NCBI GenBank assembly: GCA_017590115.1
Contig: JAGGNK010007448.1
Coordinates: forward strand, 10,146,815 to 10,210,814
Direction: 5' to 3'
Origin: Montifringilla adamsi
Lineage: Eukaryota > Chordata > Aves > Passeriformes > Passeridae
Length of the DNA: 64,000 nt
Shown: piece after piece, positions 59,320-64,000 of the stretch
Layout of the letters: each line of letters starts with the position of its first letter
Numbering within the stretch: position 1 is the first letter of the stretch
Made by a program: the position numbers and the translations under genes
Notes under the pieces: model-generated
Told to the model about the DNA's origin: nothing
What the model saw: only the letters and a program-made list of their open reading frames with translations
Databases searched by the model: none

Positions 59320-61993
59320 ATTATCTACATTTTTAAAGAAAAGGCTCCTAATCTTTTCAATGAGAAATTAATTTTTGATTGAATTTAGCATACACTGCTG
59401 CTCTGAAGAACAATCTGAATCGTAATTGACTTTTAATCTTAAAACTTAAATAATACAGCAGTTCATGCTTTGCTGATTTCCATGAAAATATCTGTACAGT
59501 TTTTTCTTTTTTAAAATCTACATTGGAAGACATGATTACAAGTTTTACAATTTTAAAATAATTGTTACATACATTGCTACAGGAAATCTATTTGTGCTCT
59601 TCCTTTTGGTGCTCCACAGATGGTGGTGTTCTGCTTGGGCAGTGGTGGGTAGGGCTGGTCCCCCTGCACCATGGCCATGCCTGAAACATCTCCCCCTCCC
59701 CAGGAAAAACCATCCCAGCATCATCTGCTGTCTGCTGGGCTGAAGGAGATGAGAAAGGCTGTGGCACTGCCATTTATTTTGCCATGATTATGGCATTTCT
59801 TATGTAGCAACTGTTGCAGAGGTTTTCCCAGGAAAAAAAAAAAAAAAAGGTATAAACAGGTCTCTTGTTGCAATTTATAGCATCTTACCAGAATATTTTG
59901 TGTATTTCTTATTTGAATTTCAAATTATTATTTGAACTCTTACTTGAATTCAAACAATCCCTATCCTACAATAAAATATCCTACAGATGTTGACTACAGT
60001 TCACTTATTATTGGGCAATCTACATATACTTCTTTTAGCATAACCCAAAGATAGAAGAAAAGGTCAAACCCCCAGAGGTGCATTTCTCCTCCAGTACCAG
60101 TTTGCAATAGAAGCTGTTTCAAACTTTTGTTGTTTCATGAAAAAAAGGAGCAAAACTTTAAAATTCTGATCTTCTAGATAAAAACGTGCTGCTGCTGGAT
60201 CTGCCACTTCAGAACATGGAGGTTTGGGAACAGGAAACAAACCCTTCACCTACCAGCTACGGAAAAGAGGTAAATTAAAAAAAGAAATCTAAGAAGAAAA
60301 CAACTCAGCATTACTGAAAACAAAACCCTGAGTGCAGGCTGGAGCTGGCGATGCAGCACAGCCCGTGGTGTGCACAGATTGCCTTTTACAAAAGCTGGGT
60401 GTAAGTTACCACTTGTGAGTAAGGACCAACAGAGCCCCTTCCTTCTGTCCCCATGAAGGGACATTTCTGGCAGGGCTGGTGATCCCTGTTTCCCACATCG
60501 TGTGATTGATTGCACTCTCCCCCTTAGAAGAGTTGATTGGTTTCCTGGTGCCAGGAAAATGATTGATGAATATTTCAGGCCATGGGCCTCTCTTCCTGCT
60601 GGGTGTCCTTTTCACATGTCTCCAATGGGCCTGGGGATTTTTTTTCAAGACGAGGAAGTGTCATTTTTATGGATATCATCCTGTGATAGGGACAGTTCAC
60701 TGAGCAGAAGCCTTATGTAAATCCAAGTGAAATACTAAAGGTCAGCTCAAGTGTTAAGGTGATGGACCCCAACTGTCAGTGCCAGGTAAGCAGGAAAACA
60801 GAGCTGGGCAAAGAAAAGCTTCACAAAGCAGCAGCAAACACCCCGAGGTTGGTACAGCAGCAAACTGGCACCCAACACTGGCACCTTTCCTGAGCTCCCT
60901 TCAGTTTTGGACACCACCACGAGTACAGTAAATTTGCAGGTAAGAACAGTCCCTGCTTGTGACCCACACAAAGGGCATTTCCTTCCTGTTGATAAAACAG
61001 GCAGGGGATAGAGAGTCTTCTGGCAAAAGCACTCACAAGACATCTGAAACAACATACTTAGGAATAATTCCTTGTAAGTATTGCCAAACAACATAAAGCT
61101 ACAGCTGTGAGCTGAATGAAGAGATTTTTTGGAGGACAAGCTGGTGTTTGGCAGAACTTTCAGAGACCCGGAGTTCCTTTACAAATTTTTACTACAACCA
61201 CGACAGCCATCATTTAATCACTTGGATTCAGGACCTGAGGGCTCTGCAGCAATTCCCACAGGTAAACCCCGGGCTGCTGAGCAGCAGCTGATCAGAATAA
61301 AGCCTGCATTGCTCACCCACAGCCCAGGGGGACAGCACCTGCAGGCTGCTGGCCAGTGCAGGGAGCCCACCACGACGAGCACCTGCAGACACTGCACCCA
61401 CATTTCCTGCAGGAACAGCTGCAGAGGCTTTATCCAACAAGGGAATTTTGTCCGAGGGACATCACAGTCCAGATTATGCTCCCATCAAATCTACTGAAGG
61501 TTTCCCCTGAAGTTTCAGCTGGGAGGGATTTCCACACAAGGCCATCACAGCAGTTTGCTGTCAGCCTGGCGTTAGAGCTGTGATAGATTTTTACTGGGTT
61601 TTGGCTTTGGGTTTTTTGTTTTTTTTTTTTTTTTTTTTAACAAAAGAAAAAAGGGCTTAAAAATTAATATTTCACACTGACCAGACATTTCTCTAAGTTT
61701 AAATATCACCACCTCTACAAGCCTACAGCTGGGATGATTAGGCAATGGAAGGTATCCATGGAACTTGTGCTCTCTGAAGGACGCAGGGTCCACCCTGGGT
61801 AAATGAAACCTCCTTATCGAAGTGCTGGGGAGAACTCAGATACCCCAGGCATATACTGCTTTCAAGATAAGTTATTGGCAATCATTTACCAATAAAGAAC
61901 TTCACTGAAGCCAGCCTCTCAGTGGAGTATTTCCTCTTTCTAACAAAACCCGTACAGGATCATTTTTATCAACACATAAAATCTGGAAGTCTT

Positions 61994-62009
61994 CTAATTA
62001 TGTAATTAG
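61994..62009. promoter_or_regulatory. Inverted pair of homeodomain-type motifs
   Basis: CTAATTATGTAATTAG consists of CTAATTA and TAATTAG around a two-base centre, an arrangement bound by homeodomain dimers. Nearby are TTATAATTAAG (62017-62027), TCAATTAAC, ACTTAATTAGAATTA (about 62228-62242) and TATTTAAATAG. The density over 300 bases suggests an enhancer-like element, but this is inference from motifs. Confidence 0.35.
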
Positions 62010-64000
62010 AACTGTTATAATTAAGACCAAAGCTAAAGCTCGAAGGGTCCCCTTGTCCCCCAACTTCCCTTTCTCAATTAACTCTGCACAGTGATAACCA
62101 CTTTGGCTTAAAGGCTAAAAAAAGGACAGGATCAAAAGGCTGGTTTAATACAGCTGGAGGGAAAGAATGCATTTCAGCTCCCCAGCAGCCATCTGATGAA
62201 ACCCTGGGCCAATTCCCTATGTAAATGACTTAATTAGAATTACCAGATTACACTGCTGAAGGCTTTATTTAAATAGGCAGTTTATCAACAGGATAAACTG
62301 TGCTCCCATTCTCACAGAATGCTGGTGTAAATGCATCTGTTCAAAGCTCCACCACGTAGGAGTTGAACAGTAATTCAATAAACCACTGGCACATTTTCCC
62401 CACCAAAAAAGAAATACCACAAAGGACTTGCCAGAGGCAGGACAGAAAGATAGCTACTGCTTCCCAACAATCAAGAATTAGTCTCCCAGACGGGAAAGTT
62501 CCCTCATTTTCTATAATTCAATATCTTTATATTGTTTCATAGCAAAGCCGGGGAAAAAATCCTGTTGTTGCAGTGTCACATCACACACTGCATCTGCTCA
62601 ACACCCAGCACTAGTCCCGGGCTCAGCACAAAAAGGCATGCATAAACCCATTTTCCTGATTAATGATCTACAGAAGCCATCAATACCAAATTCCAACTTT
62701 ATACCAAGAGGTATTTTTCCATCTTTACCATCAAATCAAACAAAGGAGTTAAGTTGTTCCTAAATTACAAGTCTTCCCTTTCCCATCACAGAACTGAGAA
62801 AATAATGCATAGGATTCTGAACTATTATTATTTATAAAAGCAAGAGACATCCACACTCAAGAAGCCAACACTGAGCTGAAATAACACTGTAGCTTCTTGT
62901 TTATTCAGAGACATTTGACTTCAGCAGCGTTGCCATTCGACAACTCCATTTGTTTTTCTTCCTAAATCTTCAAAGAAATGTTTATAGCAAGTAAACTAAG
63001 ACCCAACTATATCAATGAAATAGTCTTTGTTAAGCAAAGGCTTATCTCATCAGATGCAAAGCAACCAAGCATAAAGAACCACTAAAAATGTCAGTGTGTG
63101 CCAGTAAAGTTTGGGAATGCTGTGGAAAAGGGAAGGGATGCAGGCAAAGGGACTTTTCTTTGAAAACCTTACATTCTTTGTGCTCTGACAACTTTCCTCT
63201 TTTCTCTGGTATGAAGTTTATCCAGATCAGTAATCTGCCCATCTGAAACTCTGACAGTTTTACAGGAACACAAAATTCAAGTTTTCTGTTTAGTTTCCTG
63301 ATAAATCTGTCTTCCAAGACCACAGTACACAACAAAGTGACCAAAGTTACTTTAATTCTAACTAATCTGTCACGTCCCCATTTTAGCTAAGACATGAAAT
63401 AATTAAAACTATGTAAAAGCCAGCATGTCTCACTCAGAGGAAAAAGATGCCAACTGAAGCTATAGCAAGGCTGATCTTAAATGGGATCCTGTTGTGAAAT
63501 AATTGCTACTACTGCAGGAAAAATGAATGTCTTAGTGAAATTGCTTTTTAAAAAAACCAGGTTTTACGCGTTGCTATTGATTTGCTCAATGGCAAAATAT
63601 GTTTCTTACATGGGAGAGGAAGTACTCAAATTGCCAAGGGAAAACCATCATCTTATATTCTAAGAACGTCAAGTGTCCCCTCAAATAATGAGGCTGCAAT
63701 TGCCTGTAACTGCTGAAATAAAACTACACCCTGCATTTCAAAGTTATCCCGAGGCTTCTCTCACTGAAGGCGCCAATAAACTTGCAGCAGTTTACTCTGG
63801 GTTAACACAGAAGCCACGTGCACAGCTTAAGTTCATTAATGATTTTAACATTAACATTTTAACACCAAGAATGCAATCTGACTTTTATACCTCTGTCCTC
63901 TTATAATTTTCACTGGTTTTGTTAAGATGTTGCTCCTCTAGGTATCAAAAGTACTATGAATCTTTCTTAAGAAAACGAAATATTCAGAGCCTTCATTTGC

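Larger units (their letters stand above)
57396..64000. other. NR6A1 intron, no gene recognised
   Basis: The last 6.6 kb is unique, AT-rich intron. It contains an ATG trinucleotide run at about 58159-58174, a perfect 22-bp palindrome at 59298-59319, a T run at about 61619-61638, and an AT-rich, repeat-free block at about 61.98-62.40 kb with paired homeodomain-type motifs. Canonical N-terminal NR6A1 exons were looked for on the minus strand and not found. Confidence 0.5.

Noticed and set aside
1..64000. A phage, CRISPR, toxin-antitoxin or other bacterial-type system
   Set aside because: The window is a vertebrate intron-rich locus. The tandem arrays have no spacer/repeat CRISPR structure and no associated genes.

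Overview
The window is vertebrate, most likely bird, nuclear DNA. Evidence: multi-exon coding with GT-AG introns, four decayed CR1 retroposon fragments plus one doubtful one (CR1 is the main avian LINE), GC-rich minisatellites, and few other transposons. No prokaryotic operon structure, phage, integron, CRISPR or tRNA was found. Comparisons with human sequences are from memory; no search was run.

The main gene is NR6A1 (germ cell nuclear factor, GCNF), an orphan nuclear receptor on the minus strand. Five coding exons can be placed to the base with matching splice phases: the DNA-binding domain (10276-10506), the domain's C-terminal extension (6157-6212), two hinge exons (4640-4797 and 3610-3837), and the first ligand-binding-domain exon (2933-3187). 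The rest of the ligand-binding domain lies left of base 1. The canonical N-terminal exons were not found and probably lie right of base 64000. A CpG island near 17 kb holds a candidate alternative first exon (17135 to about 17260). It would give a nine-codon start in exactly the phase needed to join the DNA-binding-domain exon, and it carries a short upstream ORF.

The right half is a long NR6A1 intron that carries a second, opposite-strand unit. A CpG island at 34.87-35.87 kb (with a 22-base assembly gap) has a strong plus-strand splice donor at 35245/35246. Downstream on the same strand lie two unmistakable microRNA hairpins, mir-181a-2 (48.8 kb) and mir-181b-2 (49.7 kb). This matches the human arrangement, where MIR181A2HG runs antisense inside NR6A1. 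Candidate host-transcript exons are a 29-nt microexon at 47871-47899 and a 326-nt exon at 50639-50964.

The left half is rich in tandem repeats: a 38-bp array at 8.93-9.80 kb carrying 14 CACGTG E-boxes, a 249-bp near-identical duplication, a purine tract, a CCGA-type array directly upstream of the 17 kb CpG island, and two GC-rich arrays at 22.67-23.74 kb. Most long open frames in the window come from these arrays and are not genes. The remainder is intronic sequence without recognisable genes, with a few candidate regulatory motifs listed below.
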